Shown piece by piece: positions 1 through 5,134 of a stretch of 5,134 bases of DNA. Within the stretch, counting starts at the first letter, position 1. Every line of letters begins with the position of its first letter. The notes under the pieces are model-generated. The model ran no database searches, was not told where the DNA came from, and was given only the letters and a program-made list of their open reading frames with translations. Both the position numbers and the translations under genes were made by a program. The DNA comes from Bifidobacteriaceae bacterium NR021 (GTDB lineage: Bacteria; Actinomycetota; Actinomycetes; Actinomycetales; Bifidobacteriaceae), in contig NQOP01000001.1 of assembly GCA_003585845.1 (NCBI GenBank), positions 348,935 through 354,068 on the forward strand, given 5' to 3'.

Positions 1-2099
1 ACAGTAAAAAGTCTTCTGAAGATTTAGGAAACTCTGAAGAAGATAATTCTGACAGCAAAACCAATTCCTTGGAATTTGCAGATGGCGTGCCAACTCACAA
101 TGAAGAGTCGCCGAAGAATAATAGCGGATCTTCTCAAATGTCTTCTGTGTTGAAACTGTTTAAATCATTCTTTAAGCGTAAAAACAGTAATAATAATGGG
201 GAATTGCTTGACGAATACGCCGGCGATGATGCATTTTCGCATGCTGCTTCTCACGGTAATAGTGTAGATAATCTTGAAAGAGTTGAACCTCGTAAAGCAA
301 GAACTGTGAGCAGCTCTTCCGATAATAATGCTTCAAATAATTCTCAATTTGAAAATGCTGATAATAATTCGAGTCAACTTACACCTAGAAGTGTTTCATC
401 TTCATCAAAGCCTGTTCCTGAAGAAATATTGCCAAAAGCTCCTATGAGTGATTCCTCTTTATCTGCAAGCGATCCATGGTCAAGTATTCCAGCTGAACGT
501 ATGGATCAATATCGCAGGGATCAAGAAGATTCAGATGATGAAAATGCTACCGACAGTGAAAATGGTGCTGGCAATAATAATGAGTCTTCTTTTGATTCTT
601 CCTCTGAACCTTACAAGCTCCCTGATTTGAATCTTTTAGCTCATGGCAAGCCTCATGCTGCGAGAACTCCAGCAAACGATAACGTTATTCGTGCGCTAAC
701 TTCTACTTTTGAGCAATTTGACGTCGACGCTCACGTTATTGGATTCCTTAGAGGACCATCTGTTACGCAGTACGAGGTTGAGCTTGGTCCTGGTGTAAAA
801 GTTGAAAAAGTCACGAATTTGCAAAAAAATATTGCATACGCTGTAGCTAGTACGGATGTGCGTATTTTGTCGCCAATTCCAGGAAAGTCTGCTATTGGTA
901 TTGAAATTCCAAACGTCGACCGCGAAATTGTGCATTTGGGAGATGTTCTGCGCTCGCAAAAAGCTATGAATGACCCTAATCCTATGCTTACAGGCGTTGG
1001 AAAAGATGTTGAAGGTCATTTTGTAACTGCAGCCCTCGATAAAATGCCGCATTTGCTTGTTGCTGGTGCTACTGGTTCTGGTAAGTCGAGTTTTATTAAC
1101 TCAATGCTTACTTCGATTATTATGAGAGCAACTCCTGAGCAAGTTCGCATGATTATGGTCGATCCTAAGCGCGTGGAGCTTTCTGCATACGCTGGCATTC
1201 CGCATTTGCTCACGCCGATTATTACGGATCCTAAGAAGGCTGCGCAGGCTCTTGAGTGGGTTGTTAAAGAGATGGATGCTCGCTACGATGACTTGCAATT
1301 CTTTGGTTTCCGTCATGTTAAAGATTTCAACAAGGCTGTCCGTGAAGGAAAGGTTCACGCACCGGCTGGATCTGAGCGAAAAGTTGCTCCATACCCGTAT
1401 TTGCTTGTGGTTGTGGACGAGATGGCTGATTTGATGATGGTTGCTAAGAACGATGTTGAAAGTTCTATTCAGCGTATTACTCAGCTTGCTCGAGCTGCAG
1501 GTGTGCATTTGGTTCTAGCTACTCAGCGCCCGTCTGTTGACGTTGTAACAGGTTTAATTAAGGCGAATATTCCTTCTCGTTTGGCTTTTGCTACTTCGTC
1601 TGCTACTGATTCAAGGGTTATTCTCGATACTGTTGGTGCGGAAACTTTGATTGGTCAAGGTGACGCTTTGTTCCTTCCAATGGGTGCTGCAAAACCTCAG
1701 CGTGTGCAGGGATCGTGGGTGAGTGAATCTGAAATTCGCAAGGCTGTGGAGTATGTTCGCACGCAGCGTAAGCCAAAGTATCGTGAAGATATTGAGCAAA
1801 TGGCTCAAAAAGCGGATGCTCAAGCTCAAAGCAAACTTAAAACTAGCGATATTGGCGATGATATGGACGAGTTGCTCCAGGCTGCTGAGCTTGTTGTCAG
1901 CTCGCAATTTGGCTCTACTTCAATGCTTCAGCGTAAGTTGCGCGTTGGCTTTGCAAAGGCAGGTCGATTGATGGATTTGCTTGAATCTCGAGGCGTCGTG
2001 GGACCTTCTGAAGGTTCTAAAGCTCGCGAAGTTTTGGTTCAGCCGGAAGATTTGCCAAAAGTTTTGGCTTTTATTCGTGGCGAGTCAGATTCGTTATAA
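1..2099 (+). CDS. ftsK: DNA translocase FtsK, C-terminal part (5' end outside window)
   Basis: FtsK is a septum-anchored, ATP-driven double-stranded DNA pump that moves the chromosome termini through the closing division site. The reading frame is open to the window edge (first full codon at base 3), so the TTG at 69 is internal and the membrane-spanning N-terminus lies upstream. About 203 visible residues (to base 611) are a hydrophilic linker rich in Ser, Asn, Asp and Glu. The motor starts near YKLPDLNLL (base 612). Walker A GATGSGKS is at 1065-1088, Walker B LLVVVDE at 1401-1421, and the FtsK/SpoIIIE signature [12 protein letters not shown] begins near 1518. From about 1860 the gamma winged helix follows, with [19 protein letters not shown] and [13 protein letters not shown], which read KOPS-type polar DNA motifs. 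FAKAG replaces the YNRAA of E. coli; from memory this is the usual actinobacterial form. The gene ends at TAA 2097-2099 and appears intact in the part shown. Confidence 0.97.
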   Translation, partial: SKKSSEDLGNSEEDNSDSKTNSLEFADGVPTHNEESPKNNSGSSQMSSVLKLFKSFFKRKNSNNNGELLDEYAGDDAFSHAASHGNSVDNLERVEPRKARTVSSSSDNNASNNSQFENADNNSSQLTPRSVSSSSKPVPEEILPKAPMSDSSLSASDPWSSIPAERMDQYRRDQEDSDDENATDSENGAGNNNESSFDSSSEPYKLPDLNLLAHGKPHAARTPANDNVIRALTSTFEQFDVDAHVIGFLRGPSVTQYEVELGPGVKVEKVTNLQKNIAYAVASTDVRILSPIPGKSAIGIEIPNVDREIVHLGDVLRSQKAMNDPNPMLTGVGKDVEGHFVTAALDKMPHLLVAGATGSGKSSFINSMLTSIIMRATPEQVRMIMVDPKRVELSAYAGIPHLLTPIITDPKKAAQALEWVVKEMDARYDDLQFFGFRHVKDFNKAVREGKVHAPAGSERKVAPYPYLLVVVDEMADLMMVAKNDVESSIQRITQLARAAGVHLVLATQRPSVDVVTGLIKANIPSRLAFATSSATDSRVILDTVGAETLIGQGDALFLPMGAAKPQRVQGSWVSESEIRKAVEYVRTQRKPKYREDIEQMAQKADAQAQSKLKTSDIGDDMDELLQAAELVVSSQFGSTSMLQRKLRVGFAKAGRLMDLLESRGVVGPSEGSKAREVLVQPEDLPKVLAFIRGESDSL

Positions 2100-2165
2100 G
2101 ATATTGTATTGTTGTGTACAACACCAAGTTGTGTGTGCTAGAAGTTTTTACTTTGCAGTAGAATG

Positions 2166-2169
2166 AAGG
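2166..2169 (+). promoter_or_regulatory. Ribosome binding site deciding the pgsA start
   Basis: AAGG lies 8 bases before the ATG at 2178, a normal Shine-Dalgarno spacing. The longer in-frame start at 2163 has no purine-rich motif at a usable distance, and the ATG at 2172 is only 2 bases from AAGG. This favours 2178 as the start codon. The motif is only four bases, so the support is moderate. Confidence 0.5.
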
Positions 2170-2177
2170 TTATGCGT

Positions 2178-2858
2178 ATGAAGAAAAAAGCTAAGTCATC
2201 ATTTTTTGCTGGCTGGAATTATGCTCCGAATATTGTGACTTATATCCGTATTGTGCTTTCGCTTGTTTTTATTGTTTTATATTTGAAAGCAGGTATATGG
2301 GGTTTTGATTCAGTTTCGTTGCGTTGGGCTGCGTTTGTGCTGTTTGTTGTAGCTGCTTCTACGGATAAGCTCGATGGGTGGATGGCTCGTAAATATCATA
2401 AGGTTACAGAATTAGGTAAGTTGCTTGATCCAATTGCGGATAAAATTCTTATTTTAGCTGCGCTTATTATTGCTTCTGTTTTCGGCGAAATTTATTGGTG
2501 GATAACCATCTTGTTCATGATTCGTGAAATTGCCATTACTCTTGTGCGAATTTATGTTGTTAATGTTCGTGGAAGGGTAATTGCTGCGTCATCTGCAGGA
2601 AAGTATAAGACTCTTACGCAATCGATTGGTATTGCAATGATTATTGCACCTCTTGTTGCAACTCTTCATGCTAACCCATTGCCTTCTTGGATGGTTTCTT
2701 ACTATGCAGTGGCTTTTGGCTTGCTTGGTATTTCTTTGGGCTTTGCTTTCTATTCTGCAGTTTTGTATATCTATAGTGCTTTCTTTGAAGGTTCTTCAGA
2801 TAGTGAATCTCAAGTTGATGATGCAAAAAATGCAGTTCCTTTGCCTCCTGTGAAGTAA
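2178..2858 (+). CDS. pgsA: CDP-diacylglycerol--glycerol-3-phosphate 3-phosphatidyltransferase
   Basis: This integral membrane enzyme transfers the phosphatidyl group of CDP-diacylglycerol to sn-glycerol 3-phosphate, the committed step to phosphatidylglycerol and cardiolipin. Numbered from ATG 2178 (226 aa), the CDP-alcohol phosphotransferase signature D-x2-DG-x2-AR-x8-G-x3-D-x3-D is complete: D63, D66, G67, A70, R71, G80, D84, D88. These acidic residues bind the metal and CDP. PgsA-type marks are PNIVTYIR near residue 17, REIAITLVR near 116 and AASSAGKYKTLTQ near 136, which separate it from phosphatidylinositol-phosphate or cardiolipin synthases. Several hydrophobic segments span most of the protein, and the tail from about residue 204 is hydrophilic. 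An upstream in-frame ATG at 2163 would add five residues but has no good ribosome binding site. It follows ftsK on the same strand after 78 bases and may be cotranscribed; no convincing terminator is visible between them. Confidence 0.94.
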   Translation: MKKKAKSSFFAGWNYAPNIVTYIRIVLSLVFIVLYLKAGIWGFDSVSLRWAAFVLFVVAASTDKLDGWMARKYHKVTELGKLLDPIADKILILAALIIASVFGEIYWWITILFMIREIAITLVRIYVVNVRGRVIAASSAGKYKTLTQSIGIAMIIAPLVATLHANPLPSWMVSYYAVAFGLLGISLGFAFYSAVLYIYSAFFEGSSDSESQVDDAKNAVPLPPVK

Positions 2859-2886
2859 ATAAAATATAACGAGTTAAACTTCTTGT

Positions 2887-2953
2887 TTGTAGCTTACGGT
2901 TTTTCCTAAATTGTCCCTAAAGGGTTTATGTTTTGGAAAATCGTAAGCTACAA
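2887..2953. repeat. Long perfect inverted repeat (hairpin) between pgsA and cinA
   Basis: The arms TTGTAGCTTACG (2887-2898) and CGTAAGCTACAA (2942-2953) are perfect 12-base reverse complements. The stem can continue inward: G2899 with U2941 (wobble), four T:A pairs between 2900-2904 and 2937-2940, and CC 2905-2906 with GG 2935-2936, with one T bulged. The loop holds a second small hairpin, CCC 2915-2917 with GGG 2922-2924, flanked by TAAA and TTTA. No T-run follows the right arm, so it is not a standard Rho-independent terminator. It begins 28 bases after the pgsA stop. It could be an mRNA-processing or stability hairpin, a translational control element for cinA, or a copy of a small dispersed palindrome. 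Confidence 0.8.
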
Positions 2954-2969
2954 TCATATCGAGCGTATT

Positions 2970-3659
2970 ATGAATAATTCTTCAGATTTTAATACAGCTT
3001 CTTTAGCTGCGAATCTATTGGAAAAAAGTTTTATTAAGGGAATGCATATTGCTTCAGCAGAGTCGTTAACCGGCGGTCTTTTGGCTGATGCTTTTGTTTC
3101 TGTTCCTGGCGCATCGCGAGTTTTTTGTGGTTCTGCTGTTACTTATGATATTCATGCTAAATCCAAAATTCTTGGCGTAAATTCTAATCTTTTACAATCT
3201 GAAGGCGCGGTTTACCAGGATGTTGCTTTTCAAATGGCGATTGGAGCTGCTCAAATATATCGTGGCAGTGGATGGGTGTATGAGGAAGATTGTGAGTGTT
3301 GTGCAAATTTTCCTATTATTGGCTTGTCTACAACTGGTGTTGCAGGTCCTGGTCCTGATGGTAATAAACCAGCAGGTTTAGTTTATGTTGGAATATTTTT
3401 GCCTAAAGTTAATGATGCTGTGGATTCTATTAAAGATGCGGCTCATAAAGAACTTGAAGATGGATGCGTTAGTAACGTCTATGATTATGATTTTGCTCAA
3501 ATCGAAAGTCAAAGCGTAACTAAAATTGCGCAATCAAGTGTTGCTTTTGTTTTTGAATTGAGATTATCTGGCAGTCGTCAAGAAGTTCGCAAATCTACTG
3601 TATTTCAGTTGTTGAGAATTGCTAATGATTTGATTGCTTATGTCGAAGATTGTAACTAG
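2970..3659 (+). CDS. cinA: CinA C-terminal-domain protein, nicotinamide-nucleotide amidase type (PncC-like)
   Basis: The family deamidates nicotinamide mononucleotide to nicotinate mononucleotide in pyridine-nucleotide salvage; members are also labelled 'competence/damage-inducible' from the link with recA in Gram-positives. Numbered from ATG 2970 (229 aa), the conserved nucleophile motif AESLTGG is at 30-36 (Ser32), followed by TYDIHAK with Tyr59 and Lys64 at family-conserved places, STTGVAGPGPDG at 120-131, and SGSRQEVRKSTV at 200-211. The N-terminal COG1058 domain of full-length CinA is absent, as in stand-alone PncC proteins. It is longer than typical single-domain members because of two apparent insertions: about residues 103-116, with Cys108, Cys110 and Cys111, and an acidic stretch of about 145-192. 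An earlier ATG at 2928 would add 14 residues, but it sits inside a long hairpin with AGGG only 3 bases away, and the added residues match nothing I know in the family. The 2970 start has only a weak GAG 6 bases upstream, so the start is uncertain. Enzymatic activity is inferred. Confidence 0.88.
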   Translation: MNNSSDFNTASLAANLLEKSFIKGMHIASAESLTGGLLADAFVSVPGASRVFCGSAVTYDIHAKSKILGVNSNLLQSEGAVYQDVAFQMAIGAAQIYRGSGWVYEEDCECCANFPIIGLSTTGVAGPGPDGNKPAGLVYVGIFLPKVNDAVDSIKDAAHKELEDGCVSNVYDYDFAQIESQSVTKIAQSSVAFVFELRLSGSRQEVRKSTVFQLLRIANDLIAYVEDCN

Positions 3660-3686
3660 TTGGGTTGTAATCAAGACACGCGCTAT

Positions 3687-3700
3687 CGAACAAATGTTCG
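3687..3700. promoter_or_regulatory. LexA (SOS) operator upstream of recA
   Basis: CGAACAAATGTTCG is a perfect 5+5 palindrome with a 4-base centre. It fits the Gram-positive/actinobacterial LexA (DinR) box CGAACRNRYGTTCG at every position. It lies 164 bases before the recA start and directly upstream of a -10-like TATACT, where bound LexA would cover the -35 region. This predicts LexA repression of recA and release after DNA damage. Its position after the cinA stop means it does not obviously control cinA. Function is inferred from the match and the position. Confidence 0.88.
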
Positions 3701-3709
3701 CATATGTAG

Positions 3710-3715
3710 TATACT
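3710..3715 (+). promoter_or_regulatory. Probable recA promoter -10 element
   Basis: TATACT matches the TAnnnT/TATAAT -10 consensus in five of six positions and starts 10 bases after the last base of the LexA box. A 17-base spacing puts the -35 region on CGAACA inside the LexA box, which is a poor TTGACA match, so recognition would depend mainly on the -10 or on an activator. The transcript leader before recA would then be about 140 bases. A second candidate pair, TTGCAC (3797-3802) and TAAGGT (3821-3826) with an 18-base spacing, lies nearer to recA outside the LexA box and could give basal expression. Confidence 0.45.
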
Positions 3716-3848
3716 TGTGTTTGTCGAGATGATTTAAGATGAGTTAAGCGTTTAAGTGCTTGGATTAAATGTTTTATCCACATTGCATAAAAATGCTTGC
3801 ACTTGAATTTAGTATGGAACTAAGGTCGTTCGATACATAACGGCATGC

Positions 3849-3856
3849 GAAAGGAG
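3849..3856 (+). promoter_or_regulatory. Strong ribosome binding site of recA
   Basis: GAAAGGAG contains the AAGGAG core and is 8 bases from the ATG at 3865. It is by far the best Shine-Dalgarno sequence in the window, consistent with an abundant protein, and it fixes the recA start. Confidence 0.88.
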
Positions 3857-3864
3857 TAGCATAC

Positions 3865-5004
3865 ATGGCGCAAACAAAAAGTAAAGGCAATATTAATCGC
3901 CTTATTGATGCGGATAAAACAGATCCGCGTCGCCAAGCAGCGTTGGAAACTGCTTTAGCCAATGTTGAACGACAATATGGAAAAGGTTCTGCAATGCGCT
4001 TAGGTGATAGACCTATGCAAGATGTAGAAGTTATTCCTACTGGTTCATTAGCGTTGGACACTGCTTTGGGGATTGGCGGTGTTCCTAGAGGGCGAATAGT
4101 TGAAGTCTACGGTCCTGAGTCTTCTGGTAAAACAACTCTTGCTTTGCATATTGTTGCAAATGCTCAAAAAAATGGTGGGGTAGCGGCATTTATTGATGCT
4201 GAGCATGCGTTGGATCCTGTCTATGCGAGAAAGCTTGGAGTAGACACGGATGCTCTTATTGTTTCTCAGCCAGATAATGGTGAGCAGGCATTGGAAATTG
4301 CTGATATGCTTATTCGTTCTGGGGCATTAGATGTTATTGTTGTTGATTCTGTAGCGGCATTAGTTCCTAAAGCTGAAATCGATGGCGATATGGGAGATAG
4401 TCATGTGGGCTTACAAGCTCGCTTAATGAGTCAGGCGTTGCGTAAGATGACTGGTGCTCTTTCACAAGCTGGCACTACTGCTATTTTTATTAATCAGCTT
4501 CGTGAAAAAATTGGCGTATTCTTTGGTAACCCTGAAACTACCACTGGTGGTAAAGCTTTGAAGTTCTATGCGTCTGTGCGCATGGATATTCGCAGAGTTT
4601 CTACTATTAAAGAGGGCGAAGAAGCTGTTGGAAACCGAACTAAAGTTAAGATTGTCAAGAATAAAATGGCTCCGCCTTTCAAAACTGCTGAGTTTGATGT
4701 TCTTTACGGAGAAGGTATCTCGACTGAAGGTTCTGTTATCGATATGGGACTGCAAGCTGAAGTTATTAAGAAATCTGGTTCTTGGTTTACTTATGACGGT
4801 GAGCAGCTTGGGCAAGGTCGTGAAAACGTCCGTAAGTTCTTGAAAGATAATCCAGCTATTACTGAAGAAATTAGCGAAAAAGTCAAAGCTTCGTTAGGTT
4901 TAATGCATCCTGAAGATCAATTCGCTGAAGATTCTGAACTAGATCAATTCGATGATGATTCTGTAGCTAAAAATTCTGCACAAAAGTCATCCGAATCGAA
5001 GTAA
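3865..5004 (+). CDS. recA: Recombinase RecA
   Basis: RecA forms ATP-dependent filaments on single-stranded DNA, carries out homology search and strand exchange, and triggers LexA self-cleavage. The 379-residue protein has Walker A GPESSGKT at 83-90, the catalytic Glu in DAEHALD (Glu113), Walker B VIVVDS at 157-162 with Asp161, and the ATP-sensing Gln211 in FINQLREK. The L2 DNA-binding loop with [18 protein letters not shown] covers about 217-234. The C-terminal domain ([16 protein letters not shown] near 305-320) ends in an acidic Ser/Asp/Glu tail from about 350, which in the family modulates DNA access. The length is slightly above the E. coli protein because of an N-terminal extension, which is common in actinobacteria. 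The gene has its own LexA-box leader and strong ribosome binding site, and ends in three in-frame TAA codons (5002-5010). It looks complete and functional. Confidence 0.99.
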   Translation: MAQTKSKGNINRLIDADKTDPRRQAALETALANVERQYGKGSAMRLGDRPMQDVEVIPTGSLALDTALGIGGVPRGRIVEVYGPESSGKTTLALHIVANAQKNGGVAAFIDAEHALDPVYARKLGVDTDALIVSQPDNGEQALEIADMLIRSGALDVIVVDSVAALVPKAEIDGDMGDSHVGLQARLMSQALRKMTGALSQAGTTAIFINQLREKIGVFFGNPETTTGGKALKFYASVRMDIRRVSTIKEGEEAVGNRTKVKIVKNKMAPPFKTAEFDVLYGEGISTEGSVIDMGLQAEVIKKSGSWFTYDGEQLGQGRENVRKFLKDNPAITEEISEKVKASLGLMHPEDQFAEDSELDQFDDDSVAKNSAQKSSESK

Positions 5005-5035
5005 TAATAAGATTACAGTGTAAAGCGAATGCAAT

Positions 5036-5134
5036 ATGCCTATTAGTGTAGAGAGTTTTCTTCGCGATCATCCAGTAGAGCGTGTTGAAGGAGATGACGA
5101 AAATAATAGCGTAAAGTCACATACTCGCAAAAAA
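5036..5134 (+). CDS. recX: N-terminal fragment, probable RecX regulatory protein (3' end outside window)
   Basis: ATG 5036 opens 33 codons without a stop up to the window edge, beginning MPISVESFLRDHP and then turning hydrophilic. An in-frame TAA at 5021-5023 limits the start to this ATG among standard start codons. The conserved helical repeats of RecX lie further downstream and are not visible, so the name rests on position: recX normally follows recA directly and on the same strand in actinobacteria, and RecX binds RecA filaments to limit them. The spacer from recA is 31 bases without a terminator, which suggests cotranscription. The ribosome binding site is weak (AAGCGA, 6 bases before the ATG), in keeping with RecX being made at a much lower level than RecA. 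Another hypothetical protein cannot be excluded. Confidence 0.6.
   Translation, partial: MPISVESFLRDHPVERVEGDDENNSVKSHTRKK

Noticed and set aside
696..1907. Several antisense open frames of about 65-135 codons opposite ftsK.
   Set aside because: They lie wholly within the strongly conserved FtsK frame, show no recognisable motifs and have low-information composition; they are coding shadows.
2111..2149. Possible terminator between ftsK and pgsA: ACAAC (2118-2122) pairs with GTTGT (2128-2132), with a T-run at 2145-2149; GTTGTGT also recurs directly at 2111 and 2128.
   Set aside because: The Watson-Crick stem is only five pairs with G-U extensions, and the T-run is 12 bases from its end, so a working terminator is not supported.
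3721..3740. TTGTCGAGA followed by TAAGAT, resembling the RecA-NDp/PafBC damage promoter of mycobacteria (TTGTCRGTG-N8-TAnnnT).
   Set aside because: The gap is 5 instead of 8 bases and GTG is replaced by AGA; chance similarity is likely in an AT-rich leader.
3817..3832. GAAC and GTTCG half-sites that look like a second LexA box close to the recA start.
   Set aside because: The half-sites are separated by 7 bases instead of 4, so the palindrome does not fit LexA geometry.
4462..4815. Antisense frame of 117 codons opposite recA, and a + strand frame at 4568-4843.
   Set aside because: Both overlap the conserved RecA core and carry no family motifs or ribosome binding sites that I can see.
1..5134. 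A mobile element, CRISPR array, defence island or unknown multi-gene system.
   Set aside because: All five frames belong to conserved housekeeping families in a known gene order, and I found no direct-repeat array, transposase, integrase, tRNA or terminal repeats of an insertion sequence.

Overview
The window is a stretch of ordinary bacterial chromosome, with five genes all on the + strand: the 3' part of ftsK, then pgsA, a stand-alone CinA-type amidase (cinA/pncC), recA, and the first 33 codons of a gene that is probably recX. This gene order, the actinobacterial look of the FtsK gamma domain and of the RecA L2 loop ([18 protein letters not shown]), and a clearly AT-rich base composition point to a low-GC member of the Bifidobacteriaceae. 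Gardnerella is the best fit. That assignment rests on recalled family features, not on a search.

Layout. Bases 1-2099 encode FtsK without its membrane N-terminus: a Ser/Asn/Asp/Glu-rich linker, the RecA-fold motor and the DNA-reading winged helix. A 78-base spacer leads to pgsA (2178-2858), the membrane enzyme that commits CDP-diacylglycerol to phosphatidylglycerol. The pgsA-cinA spacer holds a long perfect inverted repeat (2887-2953) that swallows the first possible cinA start, so I prefer the later ATG at 2970. cinA runs to 3659. A 205-base spacer then carries a perfect LexA/SOS operator (3687-3700), a -10-like hexamer just downstream and a strong ribosome binding site for recA (3865-5004). 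recA ends in three tandem TAA codons, and the probable recX begins 31 bases later and runs off the window.

How the genes fit together. FtsK (chromosome translocation at the septum), RecA (recombination and SOS signalling) and RecX (RecA modulation) are genome-maintenance functions. PgsA supplies phospholipid and CinA/PncC salvages pyridine nucleotides or acts in the loosely defined 'competence/damage' role. The LexA box lies after cinA, so the SOS control visible here applies to recA (and perhaps recX), not to cinA from this site.

I see no mobile element, CRISPR array, RNA gene or unknown multi-gene system. The points most worth a second look are the hairpin at the cinA start, two insertions in CinA (one with a Cys-x-Cys-Cys cluster), and the LexA-controlled recA leader.
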